A DNA stretch of 64,000 nucleotides from CAVUNY01 sp963768585 (GCA_963768585.1 CAVYIF010000015.1:190095-254094); one strand, 5' to 3'. Counted from the stretch's first letter, positions 43,971 through 54,805 are shown. Notes: generated from the sequence alone by a model not told the origin. Program-made: numbers and translations.

Positions 43971-46085
43971 ATGAGCCTTCGAACAACCACTTTGCTGATT
44001 GTCATCATGATTTTTATAGGCCTGGTTTCTCTGCTCGTTTTTAACCTTCAAACCAACCTTTCTTCGCATTTTTCTGGACTGGAGAAACAAAGCGCGACGC
44101 TGATGGTAGATCGCGCCCGAGGTGTATTTGATTTAGAGTTGGAGTCATTGAACCTGATCGCTCAAGAATGGTCCAATCGTCCGGATGTGATCGCCTATTT
44201 TAAAAGCAACGGCTCGGCACACAAGCCGGTTCTATTATCGAATGAATGCACTCCGGATTACTCGGTTAACATTGCCTTGCTGGTTGACCCCCAAGAACAC
44301 GTTTCTGATACAGTGAGCTGTCAAGGGGCAAGCTTACCGGGACTGGGCAGCTCCTTTTCAACCCGGTTGACATCTCATTCAGGTTTTCTCAAGCTTTCAG
44401 GTGGACCGATCATCGTATCTGGTGCCCCCATAGGAACGACCGGCGCCTGGGTATTTGCCGGTCGGCAGGTCGATAACAGCATGCTCGAGCGGATAAATTC
44501 ACGCTTCAAAATTTCTGTTTCTCTTATCTCTGGCGATTCTACCAATTTAAGCCCCGAAATACGCTCGGCGGTTGCTTCTTTAACCCAGGCAGGTACCAGT
44601 ACTATCCTTCCTTTGGATGATAACAACTTATCTGCGTTTCTGCTTTTTAATGATATTTATGGAAAACCGGCCTATTTCTTACAAATCACCCAACCCCGCA
44701 TAATTTACTACAGCGGCCTGTTGGTAACCAATTATTTGATGATCTTTTTGGTTACCTCCAGCTTCATTTTCGGGCTGATTATCATCATTTTGTTGGAACG
44801 GTTGGTGTTGTCCCGACTGACGCGGCTCTCTCGAGAAGTCAGCCAGATCGGGCAAAGTGGGGATTTTTCCCACAGGGTAACCCTTTTATATAACGATGAA
44901 CTTACCCAACTGGGAAAAGATATCAATTCTATGTTGGCGGATCTAAACCAACGTATGCATGAGCTGCAAATATTGTACGACGTCTCGCAGGAGTTTTTGG
45001 GCAAACTCAATACAGGAACCATTTTGACCAGTGTGTGCGAGCTTGCCGTGCAAAAAATGGGTTTAGCCACCGCGTGGATCGGCCAATTAAGAAGCGACGA
45101 TTCTAAATTAATCGCAACCGCCGCGTCCGGATGTGATGTGAGGGATCTTCCCGGCTTACCCGTAAACTGCAGCAGTAAGGACCAACCTCTTCCCTGCCAG
45201 GCTTTCTGCCAGGAAGAATTGATCTTTCAATCCACATCCAGCGTAAATGGTCACCTTTCTTCAGAGGCGGCAATTCCGTTAAAGACTGGGAATGAGAATG
45301 AGGCCGTGCTGGTGATCACCAGCCGGTCAGAAAATTATTTTACTGCCCCGCGCCGATCTCACTTATTGGCGTTTACCAATCAGGCCCGGCTGGCTATGCA
45401 AAGCGCTCGCTACTATGAAGAATCGAAAACTGCGCGACGCCGGCTAGAACTGCTCTCTCACCGCCTGGTACAGGTTCAGGAAGAGGAACGGCAGTTTATT
45501 GCCCAGGAACTGCACGATGAAATCGGACAGGAATTGACTGGGCTGCGGCTCATACTTGAGACGGGGGCGGCCCAACCTGAAAAGCTAAAAGAGGCACACC
45601 AGATCGTCAACGAATTGATCGGCCGCGTCCGCCAGATTTCGCTCGATCTGCGCCCGGCGATGCTGGACGACCTGGGGCTTTTACCGGCACTGATCTGGTT
45701 GATCAACCGCTATACGAGCCAGACCGGTATCCAGGTCGATTTTGTCCATTTCAACCTGGAAGATCGCCAATTCACAAATGAGATCGAGATCACTGCTTAT
45801 CGCGTGGTTCAGGAATCCCTGACGAATGCTGCGCGCTACGCGCAGGTGTCTTCAGTCGAAGTTCGTATCTGGGCAACCGAACAAGATCTGATGTTCCAAA
45901 TTTCAGATCGCGGCGTTGGCTTTGATTTCGATTCCACGATCCGCCAGAGAGAAGGGCGTGGATTGTTGGGGATGCGCGAACGGGTGAATTTTTTGGATGG
46001 AAAGTTATTTATTGAGACCCGGCCCAACGAGGGAACCTCAATCAGTGCCAAATTACCGATATATCCGGTTGGGGGAGAAAAATGA
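43971..46085 (+). CDS. histidine kinase with extracellular sensor, HAMP, GAF (NarX-like)
   Basis: 704 aa. A first helix (TLLIVIMIFIGLVSLLVF) is followed by an extracytoplasmic sensor (35-250), a second helix (VTSSFIFGLIIIILL), HAMP, a GAF domain (320-480) containing several cysteines (GCDVRDLPGLPVNC, PLPCQAFC), HisKA_3 with AQELHDEIGQEL (His515) and HATPase with GVGFDFD and GLLGMRERV. The Cys-rich GAF might hold a metal or sense redox, by analogy to NreB/AirS-like kinases. The next gene overlaps by 4 nt and is its response regulator. AGGA precedes the ATG. Confidence 0.92.
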   Translation: MSLRTTTLLIVIMIFIGLVSLLVFNLQTNLSSHFSGLEKQSATLMVDRARGVFDLELESLNLIAQEWSNRPDVIAYFKSNGSAHKPVLLSNECTPDYSVNIALLVDPQEHVSDTVSCQGASLPGLGSSFSTRLTSHSGFLKLSGGPIIVSGAPIGTTGAWVFAGRQVDNSMLERINSRFKISVSLISGDSTNLSPEIRSAVASLTQAGTSTILPLDDNNLSAFLLFNDIYGKPAYFLQITQPRIIYYSGLLVTNYLMIFLVTSSFIFGLIIIILLERLVLSRLTRLSREVSQIGQSGDFSHRVTLLYNDELTQLGKDINSMLADLNQRMHELQILYDVSQEFLGKLNTGTILTSVCELAVQKMGLATAWIGQLRSDDSKLIATAASGCDVRDLPGLPVNCSSKDQPLPCQAFCQEELIFQSTSSVNGHLSSEAAIPLKTGNENEAVLVITSRSENYFTAPRRSHLLAFTNQARLAMQSARYYEESKTARRRLELLSHRLVQVQEEERQFIAQELHDEIGQELTGLRLILETGAAQPEKLKEAHQIVNELIGRVRQISLDLRPAMLDDLGLLPALIWLINRYTSQTGIQVDFVHFNLEDRQFTNEIEITAYRVVQESLTNAARYAQVSSVEVRIWATEQDLMFQISDRGVGFDFDSTIRQREGRGLLGMRERVNFLDGKLFIETRPNEGTSISAKLPIYPVGGEK

Positions 46086-46723
46086 TCAAAATTCTGCTAG
46101 CCGATGACCATGGCGTGGTCCGTCAGGCACTGCGCTCTTTGCTGGAATCACAACCTGATTTTTCGATCGTGGCGGAGGCGAGTGATGGCTTAGAAGCAGT
46201 CCAGAAAATCGAAATTTCTCATCCGGATGTATCCGTTATCGACTTGATGATGCCCCACCTGGGCGGTTTGGAAGTCGCCCGCCGGGTCCATAAATTCACC
46301 CGTGTGTTGATTCTCTCTATGCATAACAACGAAGCCTATGTCGTCCAGGCGCTGCGCAATGGCGTCCTGGGCTACGTGCTCAAAGACTCTACCGCAGACG
46401 ATTTGATCCATGCGGTGAGGACTGTCGCAGGAGGACAGCGTTATTTAAGCGGTCCGCTTTCGCAGGATATGATCGACCGCTACCTGGAACAAATCAAGTC
46501 GGGCCCTTTGGATTTGATGGAAACATTAACCAACCGGGAACGTGAGATCTTTCATCTGGCAGCCGAAGGCCTGGCCGCAGGAGAGATTTCGACAAGCCTT
46601 TGCATAAGCCCGCGCACCGTGGAAATTCACCGCGCCAACTTAATGCATAAACTTAACCTGCACAACCAGACAGACCTGGTGCGGTATGCCATCAAGCGAG
46701 GCTTCCTTTCCGTGGAAAAATAA
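46082..46723 (+). CDS. NarL/FixJ-family response regulator
   Basis: 213 aa. The receiver has DD (8-9), the phospho-acceptor Asp54 in SVIDLMMPHLGG, and Lys in YVLKDSTADDL. The C-terminal LuxR-type HTH reads LTNREREIFHLAAEGLAAGE and SPRTVEIHRANLMHKL. The ATGA overlap with the kinase gene marks a cognate pair. A terminator at 46816 ends the operon. The next locus, the Tad cluster, is an obvious possible target but there is no direct evidence. Confidence 0.95.
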   Translation: MIKILLADDHGVVRQALRSLLESQPDFSIVAEASDGLEAVQKIEISHPDVSVIDLMMPHLGGLEVARRVHKFTRVLILSMHNNEAYVVQALRNGVLGYVLKDSTADDLIHAVRTVAGGQRYLSGPLSQDMIDRYLEQIKSGPLDLMETLTNREREIFHLAAEGLAAGEISTSLCISPRTVEIHRANLMHKLNLHNQTDLVRYAIKRGFLSVEK

Positions 46724-46815
46724 CCCGCGATCATCCTTAATCTGCATTTATCGCCCACCTGAAGTTAAAACATTCTCATCAGCCAGAAGCATCCCTAAAA
46801 AAATAAAAAACAAAG

Positions 46816-46860
46816 AAAGTCATGTTTGATGGCCAGAACATGGCTTTTTGTTTTGTTTTA
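46816..46860 (+). terminator. rho-independent terminator
   Basis: 11-bp stem (one G-T pair), 10-nt loop, then a T-rich tail (TTTTTGTTTTGTTTT), 93 bases after the response regulator stop. Confidence 0.75.
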
Positions 46861-46959
46861 AGTGAATTAAAAGACAAAATTACGTAACGCTACGTATATT
46901 ATTTTATTACCAGACAGGGTATCCTTGTAAATACCCATCACAGGTAAAAGAAGGGAACC

Positions 46960-49177
46960 ATGTTAAAGATAAAAACCACCCCAACTCATAATAAGCATCA
47001 GAAAGCCCAGGGATTGATGGAATTTGCGCTTGCCCTGCCATTATTTCTGCTGTTACTGTTTGGTGTCATTGAAATGGGTCGTTTGTTAATGACCTTCAGC
47101 GCCGTGTTCTCTGCAGCCCGCGAGGCAGCCCGTTATGGCGCGGCAGTCGGCACAACCGACGCCGGCGTTCAACTCGATCACGATTGTGCAGGCATGCGCG
47201 AAGCGGCGATTCGGGTGGGGTTTTTAGGCGGTGTCCAAGCCAGCCAGGTCAGCATCAGACTGTTGAATCCGGATGGGACGGTTAAAGATGCGGAATGGTG
47301 CACTACCGACAACTCATATAAAGAATCCAGACTGAGCGACATCATCGAGGTAAAAGTCGATGGTAAGTTTTGGTCGATTCTACCGCTGGTTAACCTCCCG
47401 AATTTACCCGTCTCCTCGACCTCTACGCGCACCATTGTCCAGAATGTCGAAGTTTACGGAACTCCGCAGCCAACGACCATCGTAGCCGAGAATTTTAACG
47501 CATTGATCCTGACGCTGGACATAAACCCGCCCGGCAGCGGCACAATAACCAAGAACCCCGATAAATTAACCTACGTGCAAGATGATGTGGTTACCTTGAT
47601 TCCCAATCCATCCGCTGGCTGGGAATTTTCTCATTGGAGCCATGATTTGAGCGGCAACCAGATTCCAAATTCCATCCTTATGACCGGGAATAAACTGGTC
47701 ACCGCCAATTTCATCCAGGCCCATTACACCCTGACGATGAACGTTACCCCCCCTGGTTCCGGCACGATTTCAGTCAATCCCAATTCGGCAGATTATGTAT
47801 ATGGAGAAGTTGTGACGCTGACGGCTGAACCGGCCCCCGGTTATGAATTTCTTGGCTGGAGCGACGATCTCAACAGCAGTTCACCCACTGCCAGCCTCAC
47901 CATGGATGGCAATAAAACCGTCACCGCAATTTTCAACCAGTTGGAATACAGCCTGACCATAGACACAGATGGCGAGGGCAGCGTCTCAACGAATCTCTCT
48001 GGCCCCTACCATTACGGCGACCAGGTGATCCTGACTGCAACTGGCGAGGCAGGCTGGAACTTCTCGGTGTGGAGCGGTGACCTGATTGGCGGCGCAAATC
48101 CTGCCACAATTGTGATGGACGATAACAAGACGATAACTGCGACTTTTGAACAGGGCACGTTCACCCTCTCAACCATGGTCAATGGGGGTGGAAAAATCGT
48201 CAAATATCCAGATCGCTCTGCTTTTCTTCCTGGCACACAAGTCACATTGACGGCAGTTCCGGACCCCGGTTGGGCTTTCTCGTTCTGGAGCAACAATGTG
48301 GTCGATGACCCTGGCCAGAACCCCAATAAAATCGTGATGAACAGCGACCAGATTGTCGGCGTTTCGTTTATTCAAGCGGAGTATTCTCTTACAGTCAATG
48401 TAATCGGAAGCGGGTCAGTATCCGTCAGCCTGGACCCGCCCTATTCATTCAATGAAGTGGTCACACTCACCGCACACCCTGCCCCGGGTTGGGTATTTGC
48501 CGGCTGGAGCGACGGCATCGTCGGCACGGACAACCCCTCTTCGATCACAATTAACGGCAATAAAATTGTCAACGCTAACTTCACCCCCATCGAATACACC
48601 CTTGTCATCAGCATCACCGGGCAGGGAACGGTGAACGTGAATCCATCTCAGCCCACCTATCAATACGGCGACGTGGTCCAATTTAACGGCAATCCCCAGC
48701 CTGGATTACACCTTTACACGCTGGGGTGGTGACCTGAGCGGATCGACCAACCCCACTACGTATCACGATGGATAACAACAAGGCAGTCGCGGCAACATTC
48801 ACGCGCAACTGCGTCTCGCCTGGAGATTTAATCACTTATTCCATGACAGGTACAGGATCAACGGATGTAAATTTCAAAATCACGAATAATTCATCCCTCG
48901 ACATCGAACTGCTGACCATGGTGGTGGACTGGGACAACCATGGGGCTGAAGATTCGATGGAAAACATTTTTTTTGGCAGCCAACCCCAATCCGATCTGGA
49001 GCGGAATGTTGATCCACGGGATCAAATTTACCGCCATATCTTGTGGATCAATGGGCGCCAGGCATCAGCCGGGTCATCCCCAAAGGCACCTCTACCACCA
49101 TTCGCATTAAATTCAGCCACAAAGTCGATACAGCCAATATTTGGCCGATCACTTACAGCAATGTGTGCTCCCGTTGA
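46960..49177 (+). CDS. TadE-like pseudopilin fused to six beta-repeat domains, frameshifted at 3' end
   Basis: The N-terminal QKAQGLMEFALALPLFLLLL and FSAAREAARYGAAVG are a TadE prepilin helix, with Glu5-type glutamate in LMEFA. From about residue 185 come six copies of a roughly 72-residue repeat (VTLTA.P.PG..F..WS.D, then T...M..NK.V.A.F), the InlB-B/'List_Bact_rpt' family of surface adhesins. The frame breaks near 48706 (extra T), near 48763 and near 49068; reading through gives a final domain ending WPITYSNVCSR at TGA 49175-49177. It is probably exported by the Tad machinery and displayed outside. No Tad ATPase or prepilin peptidase lies in the window. Confidence 0.75.
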
Positions 49178-49202
49178 CGGAGGAAAGACCAGTGAAAAAG
49201 AT

Positions 49203-50983
49203 ATGAAAGCATTGAAATCGCTGATTGCGTTGGCGTGGATCCTTTCATTGGTCTTCCTATGCCTGCCCGTCCAGCTGGGACAGGCGGTCTCAGGACCTGG
49301 CGCAGCCGTCAACAGCGCGGCAACCTATGACTTCAATCTTCTGGAGCCCTTCCAAAGCGGGTTCCTGATCAACCGGGAATTAACTCTGCCCATCACGATC
49401 AAAAATACAGGCAGTTCCGTAGACCAATATTCTGTGACTTGCACCAAGGAATCAGGCGGAGATGACTGGTCGGCCAGCCTGGTGAATAACCTGGGCCAAA
49501 TTTTCGCCAATACCTGCCTGGACGGGAGCCTATTATACCCCGCCAGTCCCCGCCGGAGAGAGCCTGACTGTCTATATCGAGTCTGCAAGCTCCCCTTCCG
49601 GCACCCATCGGCGATTATCTACGCATTAACCTCACCGTTACCTCGCGGAACGACTCCAATCAGTCTGCCAGTGTGCTCAGGCAGGGGGCGGTGAGCGCGC
49701 CTTTCATCCAAAATTTCTCCGACATGACAACGGCCGGCATCTGCAGATATCCAATCCGAAGTTCTTTTTTACCCGGCCATCGGACCCCGCATTGAACGGC
49801 CTAACACGGTGGCAGTGACCCATGTCGACGATTTCCGCTACATCAATACCTGGGGATATGGGTACGGGACGCATATCAATATTGAATATGAAGTCATGAA
49901 CATCCTTTCGTACTATCCGCCATCCGTCGTTCAATTGACGGATAATCCGGACCGCACCACCGACCATTCCACCTCACTGGCTGCCGCCCCGAATAGAATT
50001 ACCGGGGCAGCCTTTATCCGCACGATCTACGATAAGGACAATAGCGCGAAACAGAATAAAAACGTATTATTTTGCCCGGATCGATGCTCGCGGGCTGCCC
50101 CTGGGCCCACCCGTACACCATCACCAATAATCCCCACTTTGGCTTTTCCGACTGAATCCAACGTGCCCTTTTTCAGCGGAGTCAGCATCCATGCCACTTC
50201 GAATAACCGCTTCATCCTCGCCTGGGCTAAACAGGAAAATGGCCAGCAAGACATTTACGAAACCATCTATGACGCGACTACGGGGAACAGGTTGTTGCCC
50301 CACCAGCATAACCACCGCTACGGATACCATCAGCTACACCAGCCCAAAATTGGCCGGGCTGAAAACCAGCGCGCAAACATTTTTGACCTACATCGCCAAC
50401 GAGCCAAGACGTCTAGCAGCCCGTCCCTGTGGGGAGTAAAGCTGGACAGCAGGGGCAATCGTTGGCGCCACTTTCAGATTGCCGCAATAAACGGCATCGC
50501 AAAAGTTGACCCCGGCTTGCAGATTACGGCAATAAAAAACGCCTCTAAAGCTGACGACTTCCAAATCGCGGTCATAAACGGCTCCCGGTTCGACACGGTC
50601 CAATTGTCTGGCGGAAACATCCTGGTCGCCTGGGTTAACGACAATCAACCCAAAAACCCACCTACTGCATTTGGGACACCAACGGCAGCATCGTTAAAAG
50701 CCCGACGATCACTCGATTCTCCCGACGGACTCTCAGCAAGTCAGATCGCAGTGACTTATGATGAATACGGCCATGGCATCCTTACCTGGGGAAACCAGAA
50801 TTACAGCCGCATGTACTACGCCCTGGTGGATGGCAGCGGTGTCCTCCTAACGCCGGCCATGATCCAGCGTGAAGCTCAGACTGGACAGCAGTCCATATCG
50901 ATCTTGGTTCCAGCACATATGCGACGGCCTTTTTGACGGACGCCATTGTATTTCCGCTATATCTACCCCTGGTAAGAAAGTAA
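49203..50983 (+). pseudogene. large secreted protein with tail YLPLVRK, heavily frameshifted
   Basis: A signal peptide (KSLIALAWILSLVFLCLPV) is followed by a NEW3/CARDB-like segment (INRELTLPITIKNTGSSVDQ, TCTKESGGDDWSASLVN) and later repeats of the form ILAWVNDN.., GHGILTWGNQNYSRMYYAL. At least six frame changes are needed. The last frame reads TDAIVFPLYLPLVRK and stops at TAA 50981-50983. GGAGG at 49179 suits a GTG start at 49192 only if a further indel is assumed; otherwise the ATG at 49203. It lies in the Tad cluster, so a cell-surface role is likely. Confidence 0.6.
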
Positions 50984-51003
50984 GCGCGTTCTGGAGATTT
51001 ATT

Positions 51004-51441
51004 ATGAAGATGAAAACGCAAGGCAAACGTTCGGAAAAAGGTCAGAGTCTGATTGAACTCGCTTTCGGAATGGTCGTCCTGTTAGTGCTGCTGGCCGGCA
51101 TTGTGGATATTGGCCGTTTGTTGTTCTTTTATATTTCGATGCGCGATGCAGCGCAAGAAGGTGCGGTTTTCGGCCAGATCAACCCGCGTTCCTGCGAGCA
51201 AATAACAAACCGTATCAATGAAGTCATGGGCAATTCCCTTTCTATCCCGCCGGATATCTTCATCGATGGCGTTTCATGTATCACCGCAGCTGATTTCGAT
51301 AACCGGTCTTGTTCCGGGAAAGAAATCAAAATCGTCGTCAAGGCACCTTTTAAATTCTCGATGCCGTTGATGGGTGGGCGAAACATTGATTTGAGTACTG
51401 AGATCAGGGGCACAATCCTGCGTCCCGCTTGCAGCGAATAA
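51004..51441 (+). CDS. TadE-family pilus assembly protein
   Basis: 145 aa. A short basic N-terminus is followed by the TadE motif GQSLIELAFGMVVLLVLLAG and SMRDAAQEGAVFGQ. The glutamate in LIELA is the expected prepilin residue. A Cys-rich C-domain (four Cys) follows. GGAG lies upstream. It is clustered with TadG and another TadE-like protein; these minor pseudopilins help assemble Flp/Tad pili. Confidence 0.88.
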   Translation: MKMKTQGKRSEKGQSLIELAFGMVVLLVLLAGIVDIGRLLFFYISMRDAAQEGAVFGQINPRSCEQITNRINEVMGNSLSIPPDIFIDGVSCITAADFDNRSCSGKEIKIVVKAPFKFSMPLMGGRNIDLSTEIRGTILRPACSE

Positions 51442-51457
51442 TTTCAAGGAGATTGGA

Positions 51458-52918
51458 ATGAGTACCGTGAATCATCATCATGAAAAAGGACAAATGATTG
51501 TCTTATTTGCTGTAGCCATCGTAGGATTACTGGCATTTGCAGCTTTAGCTGTAGACGTGGGAATGGTTTATTCCGACCGGCGTTACGATCAGAGCGTGGC
51601 CGATTCCGCCGCCCTGGCAGGGGCCCAGATCGCCGCCATCACCCTCGAAAATGATAATATCACTGCTTCCGGTGGTGGAACAGGCGAAGTGCCGTTTTCG
51701 TGCACTGCGATCGATACCTACATCAACAACGGTACGGATATCTGCTCCTTGAACGAAAATAACGTAGGGGATGCAACGACCAAAGCCGGGATCAAAGCCT
51801 GCAAGCAGGCCATCCAGCGGGCAGCCAGCAACCGCTTTGCGAACATGGACAGCGATATTTCAGATGGCCTCGGGGTTGAGGTCACCTGCTCGGTCGAGGA
51901 TAAAGGGCCCTACCAGGATAAATACCTGGACATCAAGGTCATGGTCACCTCGCAAACCAACACGTCATTTGCGCACCTCTTCTTCGGCGGTAAGATGATC
52001 AACACAGTTACCGCCATCACCCGCATCAAACCCCGCATGCGCGCCGAATATGGTTATGCAATCGTGGCATTAAACCCGATTTGCGATCAACCCAATAAAG
52101 GCACATTCACGTTCGATGGCGGCGGCAACGGTTCAGTTTCCATCCACGGAGGCGGCCTGTACGCCAACGGCTGCTTTGCCTTTAACGGTTCTTCCGTGAA
52201 AGTTAACGTTACCGGAGGCGGCATCTCCTATGCGGGCCCAACCCCAAAGATATCCGGCAGCCCGGAAATTAACCCGGCTCCGGTCGATACCGATATGGTA
52301 TTGCCCTATACCCCGATTTCTGAACCTGTTTGCGCGGGGCCCGACCGCACGGTTCCCAACAGCTCCAACTACACGCTGCAGCCTGGAAATTACAACACTG
52401 GCATCAGCGTAAAAAACAATGAAGTGGCCACCTTGCTGCCCGGCTTATACTGCCTGAACGGAGATTTCGATATCCGCGGGCTGGTCAAGGTAGAGGATGA
52501 TGTGCTGGGCACGGCTTCAGGGGTTACGATTTTCATGAAAAGCGGGTATATCAATGTAACTGCCAATGGGGATACCCAGATCCAGTCTCCCCGCACGAGC
52601 GACGCTGATATTTTGAATGGGGCCCTCGAAGGGACATTGTTCTACGTCAAAGACACCAACCCGTGCAACACTTCTAAAAACCAGCCGTGTGTCCAGGTTC
52701 AGGGCGGGGCAGATACCGTGATGCGCGGTACGATCTTCTCACCCAAGGGCGACGTCGAGCTGTCCGGCAACTCAGAATTGAAAAGCGGCGAAACGGCCAC
52801 CTTTGGCACACAAATTATCGGTTCCAACGTAAAGGTTAACGGGGCCGTGACCATCGACATCCGCTACGAAGATAACGACAGCGCTCCGATCCCCGCCGGC
52901 TTAAACTTGCATAAATAA
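51458..52918 (+). CDS. TadG-like pilus-assembly protein
   Basis: 486 aa. It starts HHHEKGQMIVLFAVAIVGLL and DVGMVYSDRRYDQSVADSAALAGAQ, the Tad-G N-terminal helix and DSAALAGA motif. The rest is an extracytoplasmic beta-rich domain with Gly/Asn runs and paired cysteines (PICDQPNKG, CNTSKNQPC). No vWA MIDAS (DxSxS) is visible, so it is a shorter TadG type. AAGGAG precedes the ATG; it starts 16 bases after tadE. A terminator at 52962 follows. Confidence 0.88.
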   Translation: MSTVNHHHEKGQMIVLFAVAIVGLLAFAALAVDVGMVYSDRRYDQSVADSAALAGAQIAAITLENDNITASGGGTGEVPFSCTAIDTYINNGTDICSLNENNVGDATTKAGIKACKQAIQRAASNRFANMDSDISDGLGVEVTCSVEDKGPYQDKYLDIKVMVTSQTNTSFAHLFFGGKMINTVTAITRIKPRMRAEYGYAIVALNPICDQPNKGTFTFDGGGNGSVSIHGGGLYANGCFAFNGSSVKVNVTGGGISYAGPTPKISGSPEINPAPVDTDMVLPYTPISEPVCAGPDRTVPNSSNYTLQPGNYNTGISVKNNEVATLLPGLYCLNGDFDIRGLVKVEDDVLGTASGVTIFMKSGYINVTANGDTQIQSPRTSDADILNGALEGTLFYVKDTNPCNTSKNQPCVQVQGGADTVMRGTIFSPKGDVELSGNSELKSGETATFGTQIIGSNVKVNGAVTIDIRYEDNDSAPIPAGLNLHK

Positions 52919-52961
52919 ACGTCCAGAAATCAGACGACCCAGAAAATCAGTACAACTTATT

Positions 52962-53005
52962 CAAGATCGTACGCCCGGCACATGCATACCGGGCGTACGA
53001 TCTTG
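52962..53005 (+). terminator. terminator of the Tad cluster
   Basis: Perfect 17-bp stem with a 10-nt loop, 43 bases after the TadG stop. There is no long T-run, so it may also act as a structural mRNA end. Confidence 0.6.
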
Positions 53006-53087
53006 TTAGCGCGGTGATTGGCATCCAAATTGCATACTACAGGCTCAGAAGAATTTAAATAAGAACCTGTCTGAAAATTAATTCCAG

Positions 53088-53130
53088 GGTGTGTTTTTTG
53101 CCCCACGAAGTGGGGCAAAAAACACACCCC
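53088..53130. repeat. perfect 19-bp inverted repeat
   Basis: Arms of 19 bp containing TTTTTTGCCCCA with a CGAAG loop, just upstream of the M23 peptidase gene. The gap 52919-53173 holds no ORF, only this element and the terminator. Confidence 0.6.
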
Positions 53131-53173
53131 TGAGATATTTTCCGGATAAATACTGAGTGGTCGAGGTTTCTCC

Positions 53174-54805
53174 ATGGTGAAACAGGTGAACAACTGGTGG
53201 GTACGCATGGCCGCGGCGCTGCTGGCGGCTTTTAGTTTGATGGGTTGGGTGATTGCCAAAACCCCTCCTTCAACTTCTCAAACCGTGACGATCAGCGATG
53301 ACGCCTTATATACGGCGGCAACCGACTTCACCCCGGCCAAAATTCAACGCCTCCTGGAGCAGCGCGGCAGCCCGCTGGCCGGATACACGGAAGCGGTTGG
53401 CGAGCAAACCATGAGTGCCGCCGAGTTGTTCTGGATCGCCTCTCAGCACGCGGATTATGGCTTTAATCCTAAGGCCCTGCTGACTACCCTCTTCCTGGAG
53501 AACGGCCTGAACTGGACCCAACCCGGCGGGCTTTACGCTCACCTGAAGCAAATTGCCCTGGCACTGCAGCGCGCATCTCAGGTCGAGCCGCTGCCCGCCG
53601 GCGCGGACGGTGCCAAGTCCATCGAACCGGCTCAAGCTTCCGCCATCGCGGCCCTCTCTCAGTATTATGCGCCGCGCGCCAAAGTGGCCGGGCAGGTGCG
53701 CGCCTCGCTGCTGCAGTGGAGCGAGGCCTACCGCCAGCTCTTTGGCGAGGACCCATCCGCGGCAGCCACGGCGAAAAGCCCGGCGACAAACGTTCCATTC
53801 ATGCGCCTGCCTTTCGACCAACCGGCGCAAAGTTTTTACCCGATAGAAGCCTTTTTCGACCATTACTTTCCGGGCCAGCTTTCCGAGCCCAATATGCTGC
53901 GCGCCGACGGTAAGGCCCTGCCGGGAGCGCACTACTCCGGCTGCTGGCGCGGTATGACCTGCTACTCCGGCCACAATGCGATCGACTTCACCTTGCCTTC
54001 CGGCACCCCGATATATGCCGTGGCGCCCGGCATGGTAATCTACACCCTCGATTCCGAGGGCGGGATCCTTATCGACCACGGCAACGGCTACCGCACCACT
54101 TACTGGCACCTGGATAAAGTCATCGTCAGCATGGGGCAGGCTGTCGCTGATGGGCAGCTGCTCGGCTGGAGCGACTGCCGCGGCACCTGCAGCCATCCCC
54201 ACCTGCATTTTGGCCTGCGCCTGGTAGCCCTATCGCAGGATGTCGACCCCTTTGGTTGGTGGTCGATTTATAAAGATCCGGTGCCTGGTCCCAGCCAGTT
54301 TATGTGGCGCGGCGACCTGCTGGCCGACAACCGCGAGGCACAGACCCACCTGTTTTATGACCAGTATTGGGTGCGCGATCCGCAGGGCTTCGGCGGGGAA
54401 TCCTGGTATACCTACAGCACGAACTATACCGGGTCCAGCACCAATTGGGGTATGTGGGGCACCACCATCCCGGCTGCCGGCCAATATACCGTCCTCGCCA
54501 CCTGGCCAAAAAATGCCGAAAATACTACCGCCGCCGTTTACCAGGTGTGGCATGCCGGAGGCATGACCCCGGTCACGGTCAACCAACGCATGGATGGAGA
54601 TCACTTTTTCCCCCTGGGTACTTTTCAATTCGATGCCGGTCCAATCGTGGTCATCCTGACCGATCTGACCACCGAAGCCACCAAAGACCAGCGCGTATAC
54701 TTTGATGCCGTGCGCTGGCAGCCCGCCCAGCAAACCTTTTTCATCCCATATCTGCAGAGCGACGCCCCGATAGACCCTGCCCCGGCTGCGCCATCTCTTC
54801 CATAA
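53174..54805 (+). CDS. secreted M23 peptidase with golvesin-like C-terminal domain
   Basis: 543 aa. An N-terminal signal or anchor (MAAALLAAFSLMGWVIA), a helical domain (60-190), the LytM/M23 domain with zinc residues His267 and Asp271 (SGHNAIDF) and HPHLHFG (His341-x-His343-x-His345), then a beta-sandwich (SWYTYSTNYTGSSTNWGMW to YFDAVRW) of the golvesin/Xly CBD-like type. It ends with a tail containing FFIPYLQS and a Pro/Ala-rich end. It likely cleaves peptidoglycan cross-links. GAGG lies upstream. Confidence 0.88.
   Translation: MVKQVNNWWVRMAAALLAAFSLMGWVIAKTPPSTSQTVTISDDALYTAATDFTPAKIQRLLEQRGSPLAGYTEAVGEQTMSAAELFWIASQHADYGFNPKALLTTLFLENGLNWTQPGGLYAHLKQIALALQRASQVEPLPAGADGAKSIEPAQASAIAALSQYYAPRAKVAGQVRASLLQWSEAYRQLFGEDPSAAATAKSPATNVPFMRLPFDQPAQSFYPIEAFFDHYFPGQLSEPNMLRADGKALPGAHYSGCWRGMTCYSGHNAIDFTLPSGTPIYAVAPGMVIYTLDSEGGILIDHGNGYRTTYWHLDKVIVSMGQAVADGQLLGWSDCRGTCSHPHLHFGLRLVALSQDVDPFGWWSIYKDPVPGPSQFMWRGDLLADNREAQTHLFYDQYWVRDPQGFGGESWYTYSTNYTGSSTNWGMWGTTIPAAGQYTVLATWPKNAENTTAAVYQVWHAGGMTPVTVNQRMDGDHFFPLGTFQFDAGPIVVILTDLTTEATKDQRVYFDAVRWQPAQQTFFIPYLQSDAPIDPAPAAPSLP

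Noticed and set aside
49203..50983. Several separate small secreted genes
   Set aside because: Translated pieces in different frames join into one continuous protein with one signal peptide and one C-terminal tail.
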